Of a stretch of 6,040 nucleotides of DNA, positions 1 to 4,581 are shown one piece after another. The stretch is from Caldilineales bacterium. GTDB taxonomy: Bacteria; Chloroflexota; Anaerolineae; JAAEKA01. The notes under the pieces were generated by a model. That model was not told where the DNA came from. It searched no databases and was given only the letters and a program-made list of their open reading frames with translations. The position numbers were made by a program, and so were the translations under genes. The stretch covers positions 1 through 6,040 of the forward strand of contig JAJTXO010000257.1 of NCBI GenBank assembly GCA_021463315.1, written 5' to 3'. Within the stretch, counting starts at the first letter, position 1, and every line of letters begins with the position of its first letter.

Positions 1-220
1 GGAACTCAGAGGAACTTGGGGGAACTTGGGGGAACTCAGGGGAACTTGGGGGAACTTGGGGGAACTCAGAGGAACTTGGGGGAACTTGGGGGAACTCAGG
101 GGAACTTGGGGGAACTTGGGGGAACTCAGAGGAACTCGCTGTCAAGCTCCTCCGAGCTCCTCCGAGCTCCTCCCAGTTCCTCTCAGTTCCTCCCAGTTCC
201 TCCCAGTTCCTCTCCCCTCC
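1..220. repeat. 10-bp tandem array that switches strand at about 140, inside hypF
   Basis: Cut into tens from base 1, the sequence is 22 consecutive decamers. Bases 1-140 are GGAACTTGGG or GGAACTCAGR. They are ordered in threes (CAG type, TTG type, TTG type), which gives a 30-bp unit, and the CAGA/CAGG alternation gives a 60-bp higher-order unit repeated exactly (1-60 and 61-120). From about 141 to 220 the decamers are the reverse-complement type (TCCCAGTTCC, TCTCAGTTCC, TCCGAGCTCC) and keep the same 10-bp register. The two halves can therefore fold on each other imperfectly; for example 61-77 against 174-190 matches at 15 of 17 positions. A 30-bp unit is 10 codons, so gain or loss of whole 30-bp units keeps hypF in frame. 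The array continues off the left edge. Confidence 0.95.
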
Positions 221-531
221 TCCTCGACTGGCAGCCGCTGATGGAGGCGCTTGTGCATGACTTGCGGGCTGGCGTCTCTTCGGGTATGATGGCCGCGCGC
301 TTCCACAACGCGCTGGTGGACGGCATCGTGCGCGTGGCCGAGGCCGTGGGCCAGCCGCAGGTGGCGTTGAGCGGCGGCTGTTTCCAGAACCGCCTGCTGC
401 TGGAGCGCAGCGCGCGCCGGCTGCGCCGGGCCGGCTTCGATCTCCTGCTGCACCGGCAGGTCCCCCCCAACGACGGCGGCATCAGCCTGGGGCAGGTTGC
501 TGTGGCGGCCGCGCGGGCCGGTAAACGGTAA
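1..531 (+). CDS. hypF: HypF carbamoyltransferase, C-terminal part (5' end outside window)
   Basis: HypF transfers a carbamoyl group from carbamoyl phosphate, through an adenylate, to the C-terminal cysteine of HypE. This is the first step in making the cyanide ligands of [NiFe] hydrogenase; it is cytoplasmic. The visible frame is open from base 1 to TAA at 529-531 (176 residues). Residues from about 76 (DWQPLMEALV, base 226) are clearly the end of the Kae1-like domain: AARFHNALVDGIV, then VALSGGCFQNRLLLE, then VPPNDGGISLGQ, whose Asp lies in the usual metal/nucleotide-binding motif. The preceding 75 residues are low-complexity sequence (a 10-residue Gly/Glu/Gln/Asn period, then Ser/Leu/Pro-rich) encoded by the 10-bp array at 1-220 and are not family sequence. 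The reading frame passes through the array without a stop, so it looks like a tolerated in-frame insertion in a loop. A gene broken further upstream cannot be excluded because the N-terminal domains are not visible. First gene of hypF-C-D-E. Confidence 0.9.
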   Translation, partial: GTQRNLGELGGTQGNLGELGGTQRNLGELGGTQGNLGELGGTQRNSLSSSSELLRAPPSSSQFLPVPPSSSPLLLDWQPLMEALVHDLRAGVSSGMMAARFHNALVDGIVRVAEAVGQPQVALSGGCFQNRLLLERSARRLRRAGFDLLLHRQVPPNDGGISLGQVAVAAARAGKR

Positions 532-537
532 TCCGAT

Positions 538-670
538 CAGAAGTCAGAAGTCAGAAGTCAGAAGTCAGAAGTCAGAAGTCAGAAGTCAGAAGTCAGAAGT
601 CAAAAGTCGGAAGTCAGAGGTCAGAGGTCACCGCTTACCGATCACCGATCACCGATCACCGATCACCTCC
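538..670. repeat. 7-bp tandem array, 19 units of two related families, hypF-hypC gap
   Basis: Nine perfect copies of CAGAAGT occupy 538-600. Four variants follow (CAAAAGT, CGGAAGT, CAGAGGT twice). Without any break in the 7-bp phase the unit then changes to CACCGCT, TACCGAT, three CACCGAT and CACCTCC, ending at 670. All but two of the 19 units start with CA, and all but the last end in T. It fills nearly the whole gap after the hypF stop (531) and stops at the base before the hypC ribosome binding site. There are no unique spacers, so it is not a CRISPR. I see no palindrome or promoter-like sequence in it. It resembles the heptanucleotide short tandem repeats known from cyanobacteria in period only; I do not recognise the sequence. 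Confidence 0.95.
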
Positions 671-677
671 GAAAGGA
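671..677 (+). promoter_or_regulatory. hypC ribosome binding site
   Basis: GAAAGGA at 671-677 lies 6 bases before the ATG at 684. It begins at the base directly after the last heptamer of the array, so the array occupies the leader right up to the ribosome binding site. Confidence 0.75.
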
Positions 678-683
678 CCCACC

Positions 684-941
684 ATGTGCCTTGGCGTTCC
701 TGGTAAAGTGATTGACGTTTACAGCGATGCGTTGGGCATCGCCATGGGAAGAGTCAGCTTCAGCGGCATTGTCAAAGAGGTGTGTTTGGCATACACACCT
801 GAGGCTGAGACCGGCCAGTACGTGGTCGTCCACGCCGGCTTTGCCATCAGTCTGGTGGACGAAGAGGAGGCCATGGAGGTCTTCAAGATGCTGGAGCAGA
901 TGGACGAGCTGGCGGAGTTGGACATTCCACAGCCAGCCTGA
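684..941 (+). CDS. hypC: HypC/HybG/HupF-family hydrogenase maturation chaperone
   Basis: Small cytoplasmic chaperone that works with HypD as the scaffold on which the Fe(CN)2CO unit is built, and that escorts iron to the hydrogenase large-subunit precursor. The 85 residues match the family's usual size. The N-terminus MCLGVPGKVI is the diagnostic HypC signature; Cys2 is the residue that, after removal of Met1, binds iron and the partner cysteine. The second conserved block, VVVHAGFAISLVDEEEA (about residues 47-63), contains the conserved His50. The C-terminus is an acidic helical tail typical of the family. The start is fixed by the MC signature and by GAAAGGA 6 bases upstream. It follows hypF after the 7-bp array and is separated from hypD, its usual direct neighbour and protein partner, by the hicB-hicA pair. 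Hand count of 721-780 gives 57% GC, lower than hypD and hypE. Confidence 0.96.
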   Translation: MCLGVPGKVIDVYSDALGIAMGRVSFSGIVKEVCLAYTPEAETGQYVVVHAGFAISLVDEEEAMEVFKMLEQMDELAELDIPQPA

Positions 942-998
942 CACGGGCGCCAGCGGTATCAGCCCATAGGACCTGGCAACACGATCTCGGAGGACCAG

Positions 999-1271
999 AT
1001 GAATGTTCGGTACGTACTCAGTGGCTACGTCGAAGAGGCGATGAGTCAGGCTGTGTATGACAAGCTCGAAGATGGAATGTTCGCCGGTCGAATTCCCGCA
1101 TGTATCGGGGTCGTGGCCTTCGGGAATACCCTGAGGGAATGCGAACAGGAGTTGAGATCAACCCTTGAAGATTGGATTCTGGTTGGATTGAAGCTGAAGC
1201 ACCCCTTGCCCATCGTTGCGGACATCGACCTGAATCGAGAGCCGATCTATGAGCCGGTTGTCGCCCTGTAA
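999..1271 (+). CDS. hicB: HicB-family antitoxin-like protein
   Basis: Ninety-residue protein resembling the short HicB-like antitoxins. The core YDKLEDGMFAGRIPACIGVVAFG (about residues 20-42), followed by TLRECEQELRSTLEDWILVGLKL (44-66) and PLPIVADIDLNREP, is the pattern of the HicB fold (a degenerate RNase H-like domain). HicB proteins bind and neutralise a HicA ribonuclease and often repress their own promoter. No extra C-terminal DNA-binding domain (ribbon-helix-helix or helix-turn-helix) is visible, so self-repression is uncertain. The start at ATG 999 has GGAGGA at 989-994, 4 bases away. Antitoxin before toxin is the reverse of the classical hicAB order, though this arrangement is common for this subfamily as I recall it. 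Its last 23 bases overlap hicA. GC is about 47-52% in two hand-counted 60-base stretches (1021-1080, 1141-1200), below the flanking hyp genes. Function is inferred from family resemblance only. Confidence 0.85.
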   Translation: MNVRYVLSGYVEEAMSQAVYDKLEDGMFAGRIPACIGVVAFGNTLRECEQELRSTLEDWILVGLKLKHPLPIVADIDLNREPIYEPVVAL

Positions 1272-1479
1272 GCGGCGCGATTTCATTGTGCGTCTGCGGT
1301 TGATTGGTTTCGAAAGACCGTTTTCTGTCACGCGTCATCAGTTCATGGTGTACGACCAACGCCGGCTTACCGTGCCATCTAACCCGGAATACTCGGTTCC
1401 ACAGCTCAGAATGCTATTGCGCGAAGCTGCCGAGATCATGGGTCGTGAAATCACTGTCGACGAATGGAACGAACTTTGA
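1249..1479 (+). CDS. hicA: HicA-family toxin-like protein
   Basis: Seventy-six residues that read as a HicA (YcfA-type, double-stranded-RNA-binding-like fold) mRNA interferase. KRRDFIVRLRLIGFERPF (residues 8-25) is the first helix and strand. RHQFMVY (29-35) carries His30 at the position of the catalytic histidine. TVPSNPEYSVPQLRMLLREA (41-60) and ITVDEWNEL (68-76) complete the fold. Family members usually have Gly-Gly or Gly-Ser just before the histidine; here these positions are Val27-Thr28, which may weaken activity. The ATG at 1249 lies inside the end of hicB (23-base overlap in a different frame), with GAGAG at 1237-1241 upstream. This suggests translational coupling, as expected for a toxin-antitoxin pair. 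It ends 36 bases before hypD. Toxicity and partner binding are inferred, not shown. Confidence 0.85.
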   Translation: MSRLSPCKRRDFIVRLRLIGFERPFSVTRHQFMVYDQRRLTVPSNPEYSVPQLRMLLREAAEIMGREITVDEWNEL

Positions 1480-1500
1480 TCGTTAGCGTCGGTGAATTGT

Positions 1501-1506
1501 GAGGAG
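1501..1506 (+). promoter_or_regulatory. hypD ribosome binding site that decides the start
   Basis: GAGGAG at 1501-1506 is 9 bases before GTG 1516. The alternative in-frame GTG at 1492 lies upstream of this site and has no comparable purine-rich sequence at the right distance. The family N-terminus (FVDEYRD) begins immediately after GTG 1516, so 1516 is preferred. Confidence 0.75.
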
Positions 1507-1515
1507 ATAATCTTC

Positions 1516-2604
1516 GTGCGTTTTGTTGATGAGTACCGCGACGAGGCCGCCGCCCAGAGATTCCTGCACGCGATCGCTGAGCTGGTCACCCGGCCCTGGA
1601 CGATCATGGAGATCTGCGGCGGGCAGACGCATACGTTGATCCGGTCGGGCATCGACGCCTTGCTGCCCCAGCAGGTGACGCTGGTGCATGGCCCCGGCTG
1701 CCCGGTGTGCGTCACCCCGCTGGAGCTGATCGACAGGGCCATTGCCATCGCCCGCCGGCCAGAGGTGATCATGACCTCCTTCGGCGACATGCTGCGCGTG
1801 CCTGGCTCCAGCATCGACCTGCTGGGGGTCAAGGCGGCCGGCGCGGACGTGCGCATGGTCTACTCGCCGCTGGACGCGGTCAAGCTGGCGCAGAAGTATC
1901 CTGACCGGCAGGTGGTCTTCTTTGCGGTAGGCTTCGAGACCACCGCGCCCGGCAACGCCATGGCCGTCTGGCAGGCGCGGCAGTTGGGCCTTGCCAACTT
2001 CTCGATCCTCTGTTCGCACGTGCTGGTGCCGCCGGCCATGGAGGCGATCCTGGGCTCGCCCGACAGCCTGGTGCAGGGCTTTCTGGCCGCCGGCCACGTC
2101 TGCGCGGTGATGGGCTACTGGGAGTATGAGCCCATCGCCCTGCACTACCGCACCCCCATCGTCGTCACCGGCTTCGAGCCGCTGGACCTGCTACACGGCA
2201 TCTACATGACGCTGCGCCAGTTGGAAGAGGGCCGTTGGGACGTGGAGAACCAATACGCGCGGGCGGTGACGCGCGAGGGCAACCAACCAGCCCAGCGCCT
2301 GCTCAGCCAGGTCTTCGAGGTAGTCGATCGCCCGTGGCGCGGCATCGGCCTGATCCCCCACAGCGGCTACCGTCTGCGGCCTGAGTTCGCCCCCTTCGAC
2401 GCCGAGCTGCGCTTCGACGTGGGCGCCATCAGCGCGCAGGAATCGCCGCTGTGCATCGCCGGCCAGATCATGCAGGGCCTCAAGAAGCCGCACCACTGCG
2501 CCGCCTTCGGCACGCTCTGTACTCCCGAACGCCCGCTGGGCGCGCCCATGGTTTCGTCGGAAGGGGCGTGCGCGGCGTATTACCAGTTTCAGCGTAATGC
2601 GTAA
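1516..2604 (+). CDS. hypD: HypD hydrogenase maturation iron-sulfur protein
   Basis: HypD, with HypC, holds the iron on which the CN and CO ligands of [NiFe] hydrogenase are assembled; it carries a [4Fe-4S] cluster. Using GTG 1516 gives 362 residues, a normal family length. Visible signatures: MRFVDEYRD at the start; ICGGQTH with Cys34; HGPGCPVCVTP with Cys62 and Cys65 (redox/iron-binding CxxC); GFETTAPGNA; and a C-terminal cysteine set Cys313, Cys328, Cys335 and Cys352 in CIAGQIMQGLKKPHHC, CTPERPLGAP and SSEGACAAYYQF, the expected cluster ligands. All functional cysteines appear present, so the gene looks intact. The last codons (R-N-A-stop) already belong to the repeat sequence at 2592-2800, so the array sets where the protein ends. 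It lies downstream of the hicB-hicA pair on the same strand and probably in the same transcript as the rest of the hyp genes. GC is about 63% in a hand-counted stretch (1861-1920). Confidence 0.97.
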   Translation: MRFVDEYRDEAAAQRFLHAIAELVTRPWTIMEICGGQTHTLIRSGIDALLPQQVTLVHGPGCPVCVTPLELIDRAIAIARRPEVIMTSFGDMLRVPGSSIDLLGVKAAGADVRMVYSPLDAVKLAQKYPDRQVVFFAVGFETTAPGNAMAVWQARQLGLANFSILCSHVLVPPAMEAILGSPDSLVQGFLAAGHVCAVMGYWEYEPIALHYRTPIVVTGFEPLDLLHGIYMTLRQLEEGRWDVENQYARAVTREGNQPAQRLLSQVFEVVDRPWRGIGLIPHSGYRLRPEFAPFDAELRFDVGAISAQESPLCIAGQIMQGLKKPHHCAAFGTLCTPERPLGAPMVSSEGACAAYYQFQRNA

Positions 2605-2800
2605 CGAGTAATGCGTAGCCCGGAATCGCGGGGGGCGTGTGTGGTGATGTTGGGTTGCGGTCAGCGAGTAACCCGTAACTCGGAACACGTAACCCGGAAT
2701 CGCGCACAGCAGCACTCAATTCCGGGTTACGCATTACGTGTTACGCATTACGAACACAGTAGCACTCAATTCCGGGTTACGAATTACGAGTTACGCATCA
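2592..2800. repeat. Palindromic 7-bp-type repeat region spanning the hypD-hypE junction
   Basis: Two separate stretches, 2592-2626 and about 2664-2700, are heptamer-phased variants of GCGTAAC/ACCCGGA. From 2719 the same words appear in reverse complement (ATTCCGG, GTTACGC, ATTACGA). The main inverted repeat pairs 2593-2626 with 2719-2752. As RNA it would give 31 Watson-Crick pairs, two G-U pairs and one mismatch over 34 positions, with a 92-base loop. A nested perfect 13-bp pair joins 2688-2700 to 2719-2731. Bases 2701-2750 and 2751-2800 are a direct duplication with 6 differences in 50; the second copy ends on the A of the hypE start codon. Bases 2627-2663 are GT-rich sequence with no repeat I can see. 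Confidence 0.93.
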
Positions 2801-3855
2801 TGCCCCATCCCCTCGCCAACCTCTCCTGCCCCATCCCCATCAACGACTATCCCACCATCACCCTGGCCCACGGCGGCGGCGGGCGGCTGTCGCAGATGCT
2901 GGTCGAGCGCATGCTGCTGCCGGCCTTCAACAATCCGCAGTTGGCCAGTCTGCACGACGGCGCACTGCTGGAGGTGAACGGCGCGCGGCTGGCCTTCAGC
3001 ACCGATTCTTTCGTGGTCAGCCCGCTCTTCTTTCCGGGCGGCGACATCGGCTCGCTGGCCGTGCATGGCACCGTCAACGACCTGGCCATGTGCGGCGCGC
3101 AGCCGCTGGCGCTGTCGGCCGGCTTCATCCTGGAGGAGGGGTTGCCTATGGAGGATCTGTGGCGGGTGGTGCAGTCGATGCAGGCCGCGGCGCAGCAGGT
3201 GGGCGTGCCCATCGTCACCGGCGACACCAAGGTGGTGGACCGCGGCCAGGGGGACGGCATCTACATCAACACCTCGGGCATCGGCGTCATCCCCCCCGGC
3301 GTGCAGATCGATCCGCGGGCCGCGCGGCCGGGCGACCTGGTGTTGCTCAGCGGCGCGCTGGCCGTGCATGGCATCGCGATCATGTCGGTGCGCGAGGGAC
3401 TGGCCTTCGAGACCGAGCTGCGCAGCGACTCGGCCCCGCTGCACCGCATGACAGCCGCCATGCTGGCCGCCGGCGGCCAGCATGTGCATGTGCTGCGCGA
3501 TCCGACGCGCGGCGGCGTGGCCAGCGCGCTGAACGAGATCGCCAAGTCGGCGCAGGTGGGGATGCGGCTGCACGAGGCGCGCATCCCCGTGCCCGACGCG
3601 GTGCGCGGCGCCTGCGAGATTCTGGGGCTGGATCCGCTCTACGTGGCCAACGAGGGCAAGTGCCTGGCCATCGTCGCGCCCGAAGCGGCCGAGGCGGTGC
3701 TGGCCGCCATGCAGGCCGATCCGCTGGGCCGGGAGGCGACGGTCATCGGCGAGGTGGTGGCCGAGCATCCCGGCCGCGTCATGCTGCGCAGCCGCATCGG
3801 CGGCACGCGCGTGGTGGACATGCTCAGCGGCGAGCAGTTGCCGCGCATTTGCTGA
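2800..3855 (+). CDS. hypE: HypE carbamoyl dehydratase (cyanide ligand synthesis)
   Basis: HypE (PurM/ThiL/SelD-like ATPase fold) receives a carbamoyl group from HypF on its C-terminal cysteine and dehydrates it with ATP to a thiocyanate, the source of the cyanide ligands. With ATG 2800 it has 351 residues, near the family's usual size. ITLAHGGGGRLSQMLVE (about 20-36) is the conserved glycine-rich N-terminus. FSTDSFVVSPLFFPGGDIG (66-84) and VNDLAMCGAQP are the nucleotide/metal-binding region. VTGDTKVV (139-146), LRDPTRGGV (232-240) and VANEGK (282-287) are further family motifs. The protein ends PRIC, with the essential terminal Cys351 intact. The frame is open upstream to ATG 2611, but those 63 residues are encoded by repeat DNA and resemble nothing in the family, so 2800 is preferred; only a weak GAG at 2788-2790 precedes it. 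It is the last gene of the operon and converges with dcd, 56 bases away. Confidence 0.96.
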   Translation: MPHPLANLSCPIPINDYPTITLAHGGGGRLSQMLVERMLLPAFNNPQLASLHDGALLEVNGARLAFSTDSFVVSPLFFPGGDIGSLAVHGTVNDLAMCGAQPLALSAGFILEEGLPMEDLWRVVQSMQAAAQQVGVPIVTGDTKVVDRGQGDGIYINTSGIGVIPPGVQIDPRAARPGDLVLLSGALAVHGIAIMSVREGLAFETELRSDSAPLHRMTAAMLAAGGQHVHVLRDPTRGGVASALNEIAKSAQVGMRLHEARIPVPDAVRGACEILGLDPLYVANEGKCLAIVAPEAAEAVLAAMQADPLGREATVIGEVVAEHPGRVMLRSRIGGTRVVDMLSGEQLPRIC

Positions 3856-3911
3856 CCCCCCGCAGGATGCACAGTAAGCGCCCGGGGATCAACAGGAGCA
3901 AGCTGCTTCCT

Positions 3912-4469
3912 TCATAGTTTCGGCAGCGTGATTCCCACCTGCCCCTGGTACTTGCCCTTCTTGTCCGCGTAGGACATCTCCGGCGGGTCGCCCTCGAAGA
4001 AGAGCACCTGGGCGATGCCCTCGTTGGCGTAGACCTTGGCCGGCAGCGGGGTGGTGTTGGAGATCTCCAGCGTAACGTAACCCTCCCACTCCGGTTCGAA
4101 AGGAGTCACGTTCACCACGAGGCCGCAGCGCGCGTAGGAGCTTTTCCCCAAACACACCGTAATGACGTTGCGGGGAATGCGGAAATACTCCACGGTCTTG
4201 GCCAGGATGAAGGAGTTGGGCGGGATGACGCAGACCGCGCCGTGATAGTCAACCATGGAGCGCGCGTCGAAGTTCTTGGGATCGACCACGGTCAGGTCGC
4301 CCAGGCCAGGGGTGAAGATACGAAACTCGTCGGCGATGCGGATGTCGTAGCCGTAGCTGCTCAGCCCGTAGGAGATGACGCCGTCGCGCACCTGGCTGTC
4401 GACAAAGGGCTCGATCATGCCGTGTTCCAGCGCCATTTTGCGAATCCAGTGGTCGGGTTTGATGGACAT
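3912..4469 (-). CDS. dcd: dCTP deaminase
   Basis: Converts dCTP to dUTP and ammonia, feeding dTTP synthesis; cytoplasmic, a trimer of the dUTPase-like fold. The 185 residues are a normal length. MSIKPDHWIRKMALEHGMIEPF and VISYGLSSYGYDIRIADEF form the N-terminus. IPPNSFILAKTVEYFRIP leads to the active-site strand GKSSYARCGLVVNVTPFEPEW (108-128), where Ser110 and Arg114 correspond to the catalytic-site Ser and Arg. VTLEISNT carries the likely catalytic Glu135. YANEGIAQVLFFEGD and KYQGQVGITLP close the protein. It most resembles the proteobacterial-type dCTP deaminases rather than a bifunctional deaminase/dUTPase. This last point is from memory and less certain. The start is supported by AGGAG at 4479-4475, 5 bases before ATG. 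It lies 112 bases downstream of murF-alr on the same strand, so co-transcription is possible through the 8-bp array. Confidence 0.96.
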   Translation of the reverse strand: MSIKPDHWIRKMALEHGMIEPFVDSQVRDGVISYGLSSYGYDIRIADEFRIFTPGLGDLTVVDPKNFDARSMVDYHGAVCVIPPNSFILAKTVEYFRIPRNVITVCLGKSSYARCGLVVNVTPFEPEWEGYVTLEISNTTPLPAKVYANEGIAQVLFFEGDPPEMSYADKKGKYQGQVGITLPKL

Positions 4470-4474
4470 GGGGG

Positions 4475-4479
4475 CTCCT
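4475..4479 (-). promoter_or_regulatory. dcd ribosome binding site
   Basis: On the - strand AGGAG lies 5 bases before the dcd ATG. The 8-bp array begins only 6 bases further upstream (4486), the same arrangement as the 7-bp array at hypC. Confidence 0.75.
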
Positions 4480-4485
4480 GGGAGG

Positions 4486-4573
4486 GGTAGAGTGGTAGAT
4501 TGGTAGATTGGTAGAGTGGTAGATTGGTAGAGTGGTAGAGTGGTGAATGGGTGGAGGGGTGCGCTGGTGGGAC
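4486..4573. repeat. 8-bp tandem array between murF-alr and dcd
   Basis: Seven full copies of GGTAGAKT (K = T or G) run from 4486 to 4541: GAGT, GATT, GATT, GAGT, GATT, GAGT, GAGT endings. Four decayed units follow that keep only GGT at 8-base intervals (4542, 4550, 4558, 4566). The array fills nearly the whole gap between the murF-alr stop codon (4584-4582) and the dcd ribosome binding site. Because it keeps one strand orientation it cannot form a strong hairpin. I see no promoter in it. The same octamer recurs at 5842-5873 inside murF. Confidence 0.95.
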
Positions 4574-4581
4574 GGACGAGG

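Noticed and set aside
538..670. CRISPR array
   Set aside because: The 7-bp units are contiguous with no spacers; the other arrays fail the same test and no cas gene is present.
942..998. Promoter or operator for hicB-hicA
   Set aside because: No convincing -35/-10 pair or palindrome could be seen in the 57 bases; only the ribosome binding site at 989-994 is clear.
1492..1515. Upstream GTG as the hypD start
   Set aside because: It would place the GAGGAG ribosome binding site inside the gene and add eight residues before the conserved FVDEYRD start.
2611..2799. An upstream ATG that would extend HypE by 63 residues
   Set aside because: The extension is translated repeat DNA and the family N-terminus begins just after ATG 2800. 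It is kept only as a possibility in the findings.
2791..3768. A 325-codon open frame on the - strand opposite hypE
   Set aside because: The composition is His/Gln/Arg/Gly-rich without motifs, and hypE on the + strand has all its family signatures.
3894..3911. Possible bidirectional terminator between hypE and dcd
   Set aside because: Only a 7-bp stem with one bulge and a 3-base loop (AGGAGCA / TGCTTCCT), with no convincing T-tract on either side.
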